A stretch of DNA of 64,000 bases from Heterostelium album PN500. Its lineage: Eukaryota > Evosea > Eumycetozoa > Acytosteliales > Acytosteliaceae. A program made the position numbers and the translations under genes. Under the pieces are notes generated by a model. The model saw only the letters and a list, made by a program, of their open reading frames with translations, made no database searches and was not told where the DNA came from. The DNA is taken from NCBI RefSeq assembly GCF_000004825.1, contig NW_008805089.1, forward strand, positions 1,178,001-1,242,000, in the 5' to 3' direction. Shown one piece after another: positions 36,820-48,637 of the stretch (positions within the stretch are counted from its first letter, which is position 1; each line of letters begins with the position of its first letter).

Positions 36820-38380
36820 TTATGATGGTTTGAACATTCTAAAGATTCCACCGATGCCAGCGTATGGACGATGACCAACAACCTTTGAACTCTGAGCGTT
36901 GACAATGACCGAGAAGTTCTCGTTGTTGTAGACATATTTGATAAAGTAGCATGGAAGGAACACTCTTTGAGAGGCAACACTTGTGACCGATGTATCAACA
37001 AATATGTCCTTAATGTTGGATCCGATTGGACAGTTTGACTTGACTCGCTCTTCGCAGAGTTCCTTATCTTTTTGTTTAATTCTGACTTCGGCATTCTTTT
37101 TCCATGCGGTGGTTTCGTCCAACAAGTAGGCCAAAGTTAGAATCTTGGGATCTGGTGGACAAGTGACTTCAGCCGATGGAATATTAGAGAGCTCCCATGA
37201 TTGTACTTGAATTAAAAGGTCTCTATCAATCAATTTATTATTTGCAATAGTAGCTTGACGATATCTAATAAGATAATCAAAACAATGTTAATAACAATTA
37301 ATCAATAATCGATTGAGAGTGAAAGCAACTTACTTGTTTGAGAATAAATTGGTTTTGGCAACCCAATTCTTTTCATACTTTCCAATGTTGATGTTGTTGG
37401 TTCCACCGAGTTGTGGGATTGATGTATTTCCATTCGACATTGTGGCACCATATCTAGTGGTGGTGTGAGCTTCAAAGATCCAATATGGCAAGTAAACTGG
37501 CTTGATATATCTCAATACCAGCTTTTCATTCAAATCTGATGGAGCAAACCAAAGTGATCGAACCCAATCTCTGAAAATGGTTGTACATTTCTTTCTAGTA
37601 ATATTAAATGGTAGATAAAGTGGTGGGTCAAACTCATTCTAAATAAAATAAATAACGTTAATTAATGAATGAATGAAAGAAAAGAATAATAATAAATAAA
37701 TAAATCTATTTCTTGTTACATACTTCAATTTGAACATGAGATTCAACATCGAAATCATCAACACTACTACCATCAGAGATTATGATTGTATGATGTGAGT
37801 TTCTTTTTGCATGAAGAGTGTCACAACAACCTTTGCAGAGGAATATGCAACACTGCTCACACTTTCTTGTCACTTTTTTCTGGAAACAGTGATCGCAAAC
37901 CTTGGGACAGAATTCAAATGCTTTCTTTATACTTTCACAAACATTTGTCAAATCCCTGTTGATTGGTAGTCCATCAATACCTTTCTCAGATAGCTTGGTT
38001 ACGCATCTACATAGGGGACATGTTACACTTTGATTGTTGGTAACCTCTTGCAAACATGATGTACAAAAAGAATGTAGACAAGATAACATCAATGGTCTAT
38101 TTAAAATCTCAAAGCACACAGGACACTTTTGAAAAAAACAATATAAAATTAGTCGATTATTGTTAAAAAAAAAAAAAAAAAAAGTAGTGAGAGTTTCACT
38201 ACTTACTTTAACATCGTTGGATAGAGCAGAAAAGAATTTAAAAAGATTTCTTGAGCTTGATCTGTAATCTTCGTCGCCACTACTGTCGCTAATGTCATCC
38301 TTTTTGGTGGCGTATTGATGGGGTGGATTTTTGACCATCATCAAACACATTAAACTTGGTTGAATATCGATCGCTAACAT
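36820..38380 (-). CDS. RING + B-box (TRIM-like) protein with prokaryote-like C-terminal domain
   Basis: Four exons, 38380-38207, 38125-37724, 37638-37334 and 37264-36820, give 441 residues. The RING (about 60-105) reads CPVCFEI, CLHSFCTSC and CPLCR. A B-box-like zinc region (about 140-185) reads CDHCFQKK, CEQCCIFLCKGC and HAKRNSHH. The C-terminal half contains RYIKPVYLPYWIFEAHTTTR (about 235-255) and ends VFLPCYFIKYVYNN, VIVNAQSSKVVGHRPYAG. The last block resembles the VNGQTGKVxGxRP ending I recall from bacterial zinc-ribbon and membrane proteins, which is unusual behind a TRIM-type head. RING suggests E3 ubiquitin ligase activity; the C-terminal domain may choose the substrate. The RING begins exactly at exon 2. 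Confidence 0.85.
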
Positions 38381-40942
38381 GATTGTGTTTTGCTGTTTGT
38401 TGATAAATGTGAAATGTTTATATATAAGGTTTGATTGTTGGTAGAGTTGGTTGGTGGTTGTTTGTTGCGATGATGATGGTGTGAGAGGTGTCGATAATAA
38501 AAAAAAAAGTAATAATAAAAGTTTGTTTTATATTTAAATGGTGATGGTGTATTTATACAGTAAAAGTAAATAAAAAATAAACAAAATTTAAAATAATAGA
38601 TACTATATATTATACAAAATGGTATTTACAACTATATACAGATTAATTATATTTACAAACTATTTAAAAATTATATATACAAAAAAAAAGATTTAACTAT
38701 CGAATTTGTACTATTAATATTTACAAGAAAAGAAAACAAACTAGAATAGGGTGATAGTAAATAAAATAAAGATATAAAAAAAAAATAAACTATATATTTC
38801 TAATAAATAAATAAGTCTTCAACTACACTTCCATAACTCCTAATAGAAATCCTAATATAATATTATTCTCTTGGTATATTGTTGTTGTTGTTGTTGCTGT
38901 TGCTGCTGTCTTTTAAATATTATTTTTGATGATTGTTATAATTATTGTTATTATTGTTATTCCCTAAAATACTCTTACACTTGGACTAAAAAATGAAATA
39001 AATTTAATTCTAAATTAAAATGATAGTGATATTTACAAGCTTGGTTAGTTACTGTCATATTATATTAATATTAAAATTTAAATGTGTTTTTTAAAAATTG
39101 TAGTGGATGTAAAATAAAAAGGGTGGTAATAAATATTGTTTGCATTATTTTAAAATGGTTGGTTAGAGCAATAAGCATAGAAAGAAAGGTGTGGGTTTAG
39201 TTTGGTTTGGTTTCTCACTTAACCACAACCTACCACTACCTCTATTACAACTACAATGAGAATAAAGAAATATTTAATGTACCAATATTTAATTATATTC
39301 TATAACACACAATTAAAAGAGATGCAAATGAAATTTTATTTGCTTATTGTCATTTATTTCTATTACTAGATAGAAGAGGAAGAGGTAGTGGAAAATTGTT
39401 GGATAGATATAAAATACATTACTTTTTATTATTTTAAATATTATTTTTTGATGTATGATGCAAATATTTGGTTATCATTCATTAAATTTTGTTGTTGATA
39501 TGATTTTATTTTACTTTAAACAAAAAACAACAACAACAAACCAAATAAATTAAATATTATTTTAAACAAAAAATAATAATATTATTATTGTATTAATTTT
39601 TTTCCTATTATATATAAATACTTTTTTTCTTTATAAATATATAAAAATAACTTTTTTTGAATAAATTAAAAATAAACAAGCAAATGAAGGAGATCAAGAT
39701 GATTCAACATATTAATTTGAAAAACAAAAATTGAGTAACAAAAATACAGAATAGAATCTGATGCGTTTGAGTGTGGGGTGGTTATAAAATAAGTGTGTTT
39801 TTGTTTGTTTCCAACATGTCTAAATAAATGATATCACACACTCCTATACCACTATTTACAGTATCTATTCTATATCAGAATTAGAAAATGTGTGTGATAA
39901 TAGTAAAAATAAAAAAAAAAAAGAGAGAAAAACAAAAAGAGAGAAAAACAAAAGTGTAGAATACCATTCACACAATTACTTTGCTTCGCACCATTAACCA
40001 TTTGTTTGTAATGACAATTCTATAAAGATCTACCACAACAAATAACAATAAAAACACTTAATTTGACAAAAAAAAAAAAAAAAAAAAAATAGATTTATGT
40101 TAACATCATTTTTATTAAAATAAAATTTGAGAGCACACGCACAAATAGTATAAATAAAAATGAATTGATAGATAGTGAATTATTGCTCTTAAGATAAATA
40201 AATAAATGAATAATTGGTAGAGAACAACAAACAATAGCAAGCAAAGAAAGAAAGACAGAGAAAAGAAGAGAGAAAGAGATATAGATATATTGTTATCGCT
40301 ACTACTACTACTTCTACTTTAATAGATTTAGATTCTTTTTACTTACAAAATAAATAAATAATAAAATTTATATGTGTGTGTTAATTAATAATTATGTTAT
40401 AATGCTTATTTTGTTATTAAATACTTAATAGAGATTATTTACTTAAAAAGAAATAAAGGCAAATTAAAATAAAATAATAATAATGTGAAATATATTCAAA
40501 AGTATTATTCCATAGAATATATAAAGAAAAATATTTAGAAAAAATAAATTTTTATTTTTTACAATTAATAATTTATTTTTAAATTAATTAAAAAAATTGC
40601 AAAGATTGTGCAAAAAAATATTATTTAAAATCCCTTCATCTAATGTGATTGATTTTGGAAGCCATATAAACCACGAAAATCCCAAAATCACATTAATTTT
40701 GATAAATTTTTTGTTTGCAAAAATCTTGTTTTTTGTTTCTCAATAAAGTGAGTAATGGATTAAAAAAAACCTCAATTTTTAAAAATAAATCTAAAATTCA
40801 ATCAAACACTTTGCATCTCCTGATGATCAACCTACCTGTTGAGGCAAAATAAAAAAATACATCGGTTGGTGGTTGCAATAGGTTTTTTATTAATTTTTAT
40901 ATAGATTGCTTATTTTATTATTATACTTTTAAGGTGGACATT
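38381..40942. other. Long AT-rich intergenic region
   Basis: About 2.5 kb between the RING/B-box gene and the nuclease cluster. It is very A+T-rich with homopolymers (19 A near 40072), GTT repeats near 38881-38895 and no frame of interest. A slightly mixed patch at about 40640-40850 has no coding potential that I can support. Confidence 0.45.
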
Positions 40943-43331
40943 TCATTGATTAATCGATTGATTGGTAGTAGTGGTTGTGGTTGTTGCATCGTTTGACAAT
41001 TTAAGATTTGAATAGATTTCATTTTTAAGATAATTAAAATGTTGAAGATGATCTTCTGTGATATTGTCTTTGAAGCTTGGGAAGAGATGACCAAGTCGAT
41101 CGGTAGCATTGCCAGCAGTGGTTGGTGGTATGCCGACAAGTCTCTTGGTTGCCGATTGCCAGAGGAGATGCAAGTTGGTTGAATCTAGAACTTGGTGTGG
41201 TGACTTCAAATGACATTGAATATTGCTGGGTATATTCATAACCTCGACACCTGTATACAAAATGAAATAGAGCGTGGCAAAGTAGTGTGTGATCAGTACC
41301 GGTTCGAATATGACCTGATCGAGCTTGAAATCCTTCCAACCTGGTAACAACGATCCACTTGATAACAAGACATAGTTTAATAACCAGCAATCTACCATCC
41401 ATTCATCGATGACAATACACAGTTTCAAACCAAGCAGGAATCTACTGGACAGGATCATGAGTAGATCGTCAAAACATTGGTATCTAGCAGAGGCAACAGC
41501 AGGACCAGAATATCTCTTTGAGTATTCAAGTAGTTTTGGTTGCTCTAACACCTTGAACCATGATGCAAACTCATAGATACGATTGTCCAATGTTATCATA
41601 GTTCTATAGCAATCATCTATGCTAAAGCTACTCTTTATTTCAGGCAGTCCCTCTGGAGTTGGAGAATATGAAACCAAATCATTACCTAAGAAAATAGGAG
41701 ATTAATAATATTGTTTTTAATGTGGGAATGACATTATAGAAGATAATTACACGTAAGTGGTTGAGTTAGATTATAATTTAGCACCCCAAATATTCTTTGA
41801 CGAAGTGTAGTGGTGTGATGAATCAGCGATTCTTCCTTTTGATCAGTAGGTTCAAAAACAGTAAGTAGATACTTGGTTCATAGGTGAGTATAGAGCTGAG
41901 AGGTAGTTGTAGTCGATCATACATCCTGCTGTTGAAAATGAGAAGAATCGTTGATAGTATGGTTTATACATGATTCCACTGGGAAGATGTGGTGAGTTTC
42001 TAAAGAATAAACCATTTTTGACGAATCCTTCTTTAGACCTGCCTCTGGAACGGTAGTTATGATATGAATTTAAACATTTCTCTATATCTATACAAGTATA
42101 TAGAATGATCGTCATTCGTTAATGGATCGATTCCTTAGAATAAATAGATTATAAAATAATAAACCTACCATCTTTGTTGCGAAAATAATTTTTCAATGTT
42201 TGATTTAGAGAGCATTTCTTTGATTTCTTTAAAGAGTCTATGATATTAGTAATTCTGGCTTGAGTATTCGTTGAATAATCGATGACCCTTTTGACCTGTT
42301 TATTTTGTGTATTTTCTATTATAAACTCTGTAATGTCATTGCCCATAAGAATTGCTAACAATGGTAGTTGCTGTGCATAAAAGATTAAGGCAATTGTTAG
42401 TTATTTCTTTTCTAATCCTTATCATTTTTAGAAACAATTAAATAATATTTACTTTCACTTTGATATTTAAGCAATCAGCTACCATTTTTGATTTAGATCC
42501 TTTTGCTTCGATTGATTCATCTTTTACAACAAAGTTGTCATAAAGTATGAAATAACTATTACCCATCTTCGAGAAATAATAGTCAGAGTCTGTTGAAATG
42601 ATAGCAAATACATCTTTGTTATCAGCTGCCCACTGGGTGATCTCATAGTCAGTCTCTTGGAATGCAACATATGTTAGAATGTTCAACTCCTCCAAAACTC
42701 TCTTGAATTCAACCTAGTTAGATTCACAACAAAATTGTGTTTGTGATTAGTATGTTATGTAGCGATTTAGAGATAAAGATATTGCTTACAGCGACCATTT
42801 TGATTTTAATATCATTATAATCCTCTTCAGTAAACGGCTTGGAATCTTTGAGAAGCTTTGAAACTCCATTCATTTTTTTCACTTTATCAAAATATCTCTT
42901 TTCGAGAGCTTTGTGCTTATCACTAGGTGTAAGGCCATCCAAAAAGACAATTGGTTGAATGTTGAATTTCTTTAGTCTATCAAAATATTCTACAATTTCA
43001 TTTCTTAGCTGACAATAAAGTATATTTGTATTTGTTATGTTAAAATTATAAACTTGTAAGATCATTTTTCTATAACAGTTACCTGAACAAAAGAACCAAA
43101 CAATGATAGTTTACTAGCCAGGCGATGGTAGAATGCAGGACCATCAAGACCTATTATCAATTCTATATGTGAGCAAACAATATAATTGTAATTCTTAGTT
43201 TAACTAAGTAGCTAGAAAAATAAATTAAAGTTTGATATACTTTTATTTTTTGCAATATCAGAGAGTATTAATTTTTCTTCTTTATCTTTAAGTTTATCCT
43301 TAATGTATCTGTTAAAACCTTTAACACCCAT
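40943..43331 (-). pseudogene. Asteroid/ASTE1-like XPG-type nuclease, copy A, frameshifted
   Basis: Seven exons can be placed: 43331-43241, 43150-43083, 43008-42790, 42713-42453, 42370-42169, 42087-41751 and 41685-40943. The start MGVKGFNRYI and the acidic sites are those of the XPG/FEN1 fold as arranged in ASTE1: LDGPAFYHRL, VFLDGLTP, QETDYEITQWA, STDSDYYF and LMGNDIT. Exon 6 carries five T (TGTTTTTGAACC) where copy B has four, which ends the frame at 41852; after the shift, similarity to copy B resumes. A 4-bp insertion near the end also replaces the last eight residues of copy B. Either a host gene recently lost, or an assembly error in a T run. If active, it would be a structure-specific nuclease of the Asteroid type. 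Confidence 0.75.
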
Positions 43332-43499
43332 TTTAAAATCTTCTATCTAATTATGTATCTATGTATCTCTTTGGAAATGAATGGAAATTATTGGAACTTG
43401 ACCCTCTGATTTTTAGAGTTAGTCCTTTTAACCCACGGGTAAAAAAATACCAATTGTTTGGTTTGAAAAAAAACAAGGTTTTTCCAAATGTTTGATTAA

Positions 43500-46156
43500 C
43501 CCCTAAAGTGTGTGTACCGTGTTTTTATCCCAGACACCAGTTGCCGTCGAAGAAAAATAAAAAAAAAATTGAATTATTTAAAATCAACCCTTTTGAAACA
43601 AATTTTTTTGCAAAATCATCATTTCTGTTCTTTTTTATTTACCTTTTTTCACAATGAACTACACTTATAATAATAATAATAATGGTTTTACGATAACCGA
43701 TTTATATCTTATATTTGGACTTGTTTTAATTGCATTTTTAGGTGGAGTTGCTGTGGCTAAAAAATCAAATAGTCAAAAGAATCAAAGTAGTAATAAAAAA
43801 CAGAAACTAGATGAAGTAAAAGGTAATTTGTCAATTAATTAATAAATCTCTATCAAAATTGTTAATGTTTTAAAGATATTATAATTACTTTACAGCATAA
43901 CAAAGATGTGTCAACAGGAAAGATAGATCACAATGTTTATTTTGATCCCAACTTTGGAAACTGGGTGAGAAAATATGATATACCATTAAACGAAATCATC
44001 AGTTTTGTCAGAGATGGATGGAATGATATAGTGGCATTGGATCGATTATTTAAACTACTTAAACTCGTTCCCGAACCTATGACATTCCAGAACTTTGACA
44101 TAAATAAATCAAGTAGAATTATACTTAGAGAATTTATAAACCAAGAAGAGGTAGCTTACCAAGAGGAGAGCTATTCTCATTTGATGGATATGGAGTTTGA
44201 AGAATACATTGGTGAAGAAGAAGAGGAGAAAGAAGAAGAAGAAGATGGTAGTGATGGTGGTGATGGTGATGGTGGCTCCACTGCAGTGCCAAGTAATGAT
44301 GTCGATGGCTCTGTCTATCAGCAAAATATTGAATACTTGCCCAATGGAATGAGATTTACACCAGAACAAATGGAGAACATTGATTTCCTCAAGAATAATC
44401 CATTTCCGAAGACTAGCAATAGCCAAGGTGTCAAGTTTAAGGTTCCCGCGAACTACAATACCCTTTCTCTCCACGAAAGAATAGAAATTGTTTTTGATAC
44501 CTACTTTAAAGAGTTTCTATCTCAGCTACACATATCAACTAATGAATATCAAGAACATTATAAATTGGTAGCTCTGAGAAATAGAAAGAAACCTCCATGG
44601 TATACACGCTACACCTACTTCAGTTTAAATGATATTAAGCAATACTTTGCTATATTTATTTATGCTGGCCTCGTTAGGACCCCGAATATGGAGGAGTTGT
44701 GGAAAAAAGATGATAACATCTTATCATTTTACAACCATTCAGTATTCAATATTCTATCATTCTCTAAATTCAAGGCTATTCATCGTTGTTTGCACTATAA
44801 AGGCTTTGGAACCATTGACAAAGATGGAAAGTTGACAAGTACCGATTTCCAACCAATTGTGGATGCTGTAAATGATATATTCAAAGCTAATTGGTCCCCA
44901 GGAGATACTTTTTCTTTTGACGATGACTTGTACAAGTGGACAGGCAAGGGTGGAAGCAAAAAGATCATAGCTGGTAAAGCAGACTCTGTTGGCAACATAT
45001 TATGGAAACTGGTGGACTCTTTTACATATATTTACCATTTCGAATTGGAGCACTATGTAAAGAACATCATTAAGTCTCAGAACATTCCAGTAAACTTAAA
45101 CCAAGAGATCCTCAAGCGAACTGAAGAGGCATTGGATAAACATTTAGGTCGTCCTGTTAACTTTGGTACATGTATTATAATTGATGCTGGTATTCTTGGT
45201 AGTATGGACAATATTAAGCACCTCCAAAGCAAAGGTTATTCATTTATTGTCTCAGTTGCTAAGAATAAGTGCAAGGAGGTTATGGATCAAATAATCCCGT
45301 CAAGAAAAGGAGGCAATCGAAAGAAAAATGACTTTTCAACTGAAGGAGAGATGTCATTTGGTTCCAATAAGTTTCACACAGCAATAGCATGGCAGGCCAA
45401 GAAAGATAAAACAGTATTTTTCTTTACCAACATTCCAAAACCAATCTGCCAAGATAAAACACATGAATTGAGGAGAGTTTCCAGGACTAAAAAAACAGTA
45501 AAAGGAGAAGTAACCTACACAACAAAACAGTTAACAACACCAAGAGTCGTCTGGGTGTATAATAACTGCCACAATTATGTAGATTCAACAAAGATGATCA
45601 TCAATCCGTTAAGAAATATCCATCGTGCACGCACATATTCAAGAGTCGTATTCAATGATATTTTCTATGCAATTCTATACAATTCATTTGTGGCATTCCA
45701 ATCTTTAGAACATAATAGCACCAGCTCCTCAACGTCAGAAAATGAGAATTCGCTAAGATTCAAAAACTATCTTTTGGAAGTGGTTAACAAAATTCTACTC
45801 AAAAACCCAAGCATCGAAAGAAACACAAGATACACCATTGTCACACCAGATCTAATAGACATTGAAGGAGCACAAGAGTATTGTTATTACTGTTTAAATA
45901 ACGTCAACACGAACTATAAAGAAAAAAGAACCAAACAAAAATGCTTTTGCCACAACATCGCTCTTCACAAAGATTGCAATATGTATTTCCACAATCCATT
46001 ATTCAAATTTAATAATTTAAAACACATTTAATAAAGTACTCAATTTTTTTTGACTCGAAATAACGTTTTTTTTAATTTTTTTACACAACATTTGGTTTGG
46101 GAAAAATCCCAAGAATGAACTTTTAACAGTTATGCGAATTTAGCACACTTTAGGGG
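43500..46156 (+). mobile_element. piggyBac-type DNA transposon, apparently complete
   Basis: The ends are a perfect 13-bp inverted repeat: CCCCTAAAGTGTG at 43500-43512 and CACACTTTAGGGG at 46144-46156. Each is bordered by TTAA (43496-43499 and 46157-46160), the exact target duplication of the piggyBac superfamily. The element is 2657 bp long and contains one long transposase gene on the plus strand with no break in its main exon. It sits between two tandem nuclease genes without interrupting either. Perfect ends and an open frame indicate a young insertion, possibly still mobile. Whether other copies exist cannot be seen from this window. Confidence 0.92.
43654..46031 (+). CDS. piggyBac-like transposase
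   Basis: The main exon (open from about 43896 to the stop at 46031) encodes over 700 residues of piggyBac transposase (DDE_Tnp_1_7). It has an acidic N-terminal region, then PWYTRYTYFSLNDIKQYFAI and LWKKDD. Three candidate catalytic Asp follow: FSFDDDLYKW (44919), KLVDSFT (45014) and IIIDAGILGS (45183); the family's later VD motif is NYVDSTKM. The C-terminal Cys/His zinc region reads CYYCLNN and CFCHNIALHKDC. An upstream exon starting at ATG 43654 is proposed: its donor is GTAAAA at 43816 with acceptor TTACAG before 43896, or GTAATT at 43823 with acceptor CAAAG before 43906; both keep frame. That exon adds a hydrophobic segment (LYLIFGLVLIAFLGGVAVA) and a basic patch. Codon use resembles host genes. 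Confidence 0.85.
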
Positions 46157-46250
46157 TTAAAAAAAATATCATATTCACCACACTTTTTTTTAATCAAAAA
46201 ATTAAATCGGCATTAAACTATTAACATGTTAATGAAGCAAATGTATTTTA

Positions 46251-48637
46251 TTATACTTTTAAGGTAGACATTTCATTGATTAATTGATTGGTAGTAGTGG
46301 TTGTGGTTGTTGTTGTGTCGTTTGATAATTTAAGATTTGAATAGATTTCATTTTTAAGATAATTAAAATGTTGAAGATGATCTGCTGTGATATTGTCTTT
46401 GAAGCTTGGGAAGAGATGACCAAGTCGATTGGCAGCATTGCCAGCAGTGGTTGGTGGTATGCCGACAAGTCTCTTGGTTGCCGATTGCCAGAGGAGATGC
46501 AAGTTGGTTGAATCTAGAACTTGGTGTGGTGACTTCAAATGACATTGAATATTGCTGGGTATATTCATAACCTCGACAATAGTGTACGATAAGAAGTAGA
46601 GCGTCGCAAAGTAGTCGGTGATCTGAACAGGCATGTATTCAATATGGTTGTGTTTGAAGTCAGACCAGCCCGGCAACAACGGTCCACTCGATAACAAGAC
46701 ATAGTTTAATAGCCAGCAATCTACCATCCATTCATCGATGACAATACACAGCTTCAAACCAAGCAGGAATCTACTGAACAGGATCACAAGCAGATCGTCA
46801 AAACATTGATATTTAGCAGAGGCAATAACAACAGCAGTATCAGAGTATCTCTTTGAATACTCTAGTAGTTTTAGTTGGTTCAACACCTTGAACCACGACG
46901 CAAATTCATAGATACGCTTCTCCAATGGCACTGAACCATTCCAACAGTCATCCATTCCAAACTCGCCATATATCGGTGTCATCATTACCTTTTGATATGA
47001 ACGACTATCTGGAATCAAATCAGCATCTATAAGAGACAAATATTTATGATTAGTAAATTAAACCATGTTATTGATTTGAATAGCAATGTTAATATTTACA
47101 TTTTAATGGTTGTGACTTTGGTGGATAGTCTAAAAGACCAAACATCAGTTGTCTAAGTGTAGAGGTGTAGTAAATCAATGAGTTTTGATATGGAATGGTA
47201 GGTTCAAAACAGAAACTAGATACTTGGTTCATATGTGAGTAGAGAAGAGAGAGGTAGTTGTAGTTCACCATACAAGCAACCGAGAAGAAACGTTTGTAAT
47301 AAGGTTTGGCACTTATTCTTTCGTAATCAGAGTGCTGTGAGTATCTAAAGAATATACCATTCTCACTGTAGAATCCTAATCTATCTGATTTAGGTTCATC
47401 TCTAACTGAATAGTAACTATATGAATTTAAACAATTATCTAAATCTATAATATATTTTATTAGTATGTGAACTTTCATTGCAATAAATAAAATATTATAA
47501 CTTACCTGTCTTGCTAAGTGTTCTAAAACTTTCTTTCAAGATTGATACAGGTGAGAGATTCTTTGATTTCTTTAGATTATTGATTATGCTCGATATTCTA
47601 GATTGAGGACTACCAACATACTTTGATTTCAGATACTTTGTGTAGTCATTACCTATCAGTGTTGCCAACAATGGTAAGTGCTATTAAATAGTAATTTTAG
47701 TGTTGTTAGTTTAGAATCATATAAATATCGATATTGATGAAATATAACATACTTTTTCTTGAATCTGTAGGTAATCAGCGGTTATTCTTGATTTAAATCC
47801 GATAGCTGTGATTGAATCATCTGTTACTTTGAGGTTGTTCAAAGGTATGAAGTAACATTCACCCATAGTGAAGAAATAGTAGTCAGAGTCATTCGATATG
47901 ATACCAAATACTCTATCTTTGTTGTCGACAGCCCATTGTGTAACCTCGTAGTCAGCCTCTTGGAATGCAACGTATGTTTGTATGTTCAACTCCTCCAAAA
48001 TACGTCTGAATTGAACCTGTTGTTTAAACGTTAAAATTTAATATCTTATTTAATTTGAAATCAACCACTAGTGGTATACTTACAGAGATCAATTTGATGG
48101 TCGGTGTTGAAATGAAAGGAAATGGCTCGGAATTCAACAGATTATCAGAGACTTTACGTAGCTCCGATAGTTTGCTTTGGAATCTCATTTCAAGCTCTTG
48201 GTACTTGCCAATCGGTGATAGACCATCCAAAAAGACAACAGGTTCAATGTTGAACTTCAATAGTGTTTCAAAGTATTTGACAATCTCATTTCTCAACTGA
48301 TAGAATACAAAAGTATTGTATTTGTTAGTTAAACATGTTTGTGTATCACAACAACAATAAATATATATATATATATATACAAACATTAACATATGATCCA
48401 GAAGATGTCAGAATGTTATCAGCTAAGAAATAGAATAATGCATTACCATCAACACCTATCACCAATTCTATTTATGTGCAAAACAAAACATAAAATATTA
48501 ATAATTCGCGAAACGAACAAGATCGATCAATGTAGAAAAACCGATTACATACTTTTATCTTTTGCTAAATCAGAGAGTGGTAAAGATTTTCCAGCGGGAC
48601 TACCTTTGAAGAATGTAGTAAAACCGTTTACTCCCAT
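46251..48637 (-). CDS. Asteroid/ASTE1-like XPG-type nuclease, copy B (intact)
   Basis: Seven exons, 48637-48553, 48455-48385, 48296-48084, 48016-47753, 47680-47506, 47444-47100 and 47026-46251, give 642 residues. Exon number and phases equal those of copy A. The protein starts MGVNGF, as XPG-family enzymes do. The acidic active-site set is complete: SVDGNALFYF, VFLDGLSP, QEADYEVTQWA, SNDSDYYFF and LIGNDYTKY, matching the order in human ASTE1 (SEADRDI, SSDSD, CGNDH). ASTE1 is a single-strand DNA endonuclease that trims 3' overhangs in double-strand-break repair; a DNA-repair role is inferred from the family. Exon 2 uses a weaker GTTTGT donor. It lies upstream of copy A, with the piggyBac element between them. 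Confidence 0.85.

Noticed and set aside
40921-41139. Alternative-frame minus ORF repeated at 46280-46468
   Set aside because: Both are shadow frames of the nearly identical 3' ends of the two nuclease copies; their similarity only reflects the duplication.
43427-43445. Short palindrome TTTTAACCCACGGGTAAAA just outside the transposon
   Set aside because: It contains TTAACCC but not the 13-bp end sequence, and too little sequence lies between its arms to be a second element.
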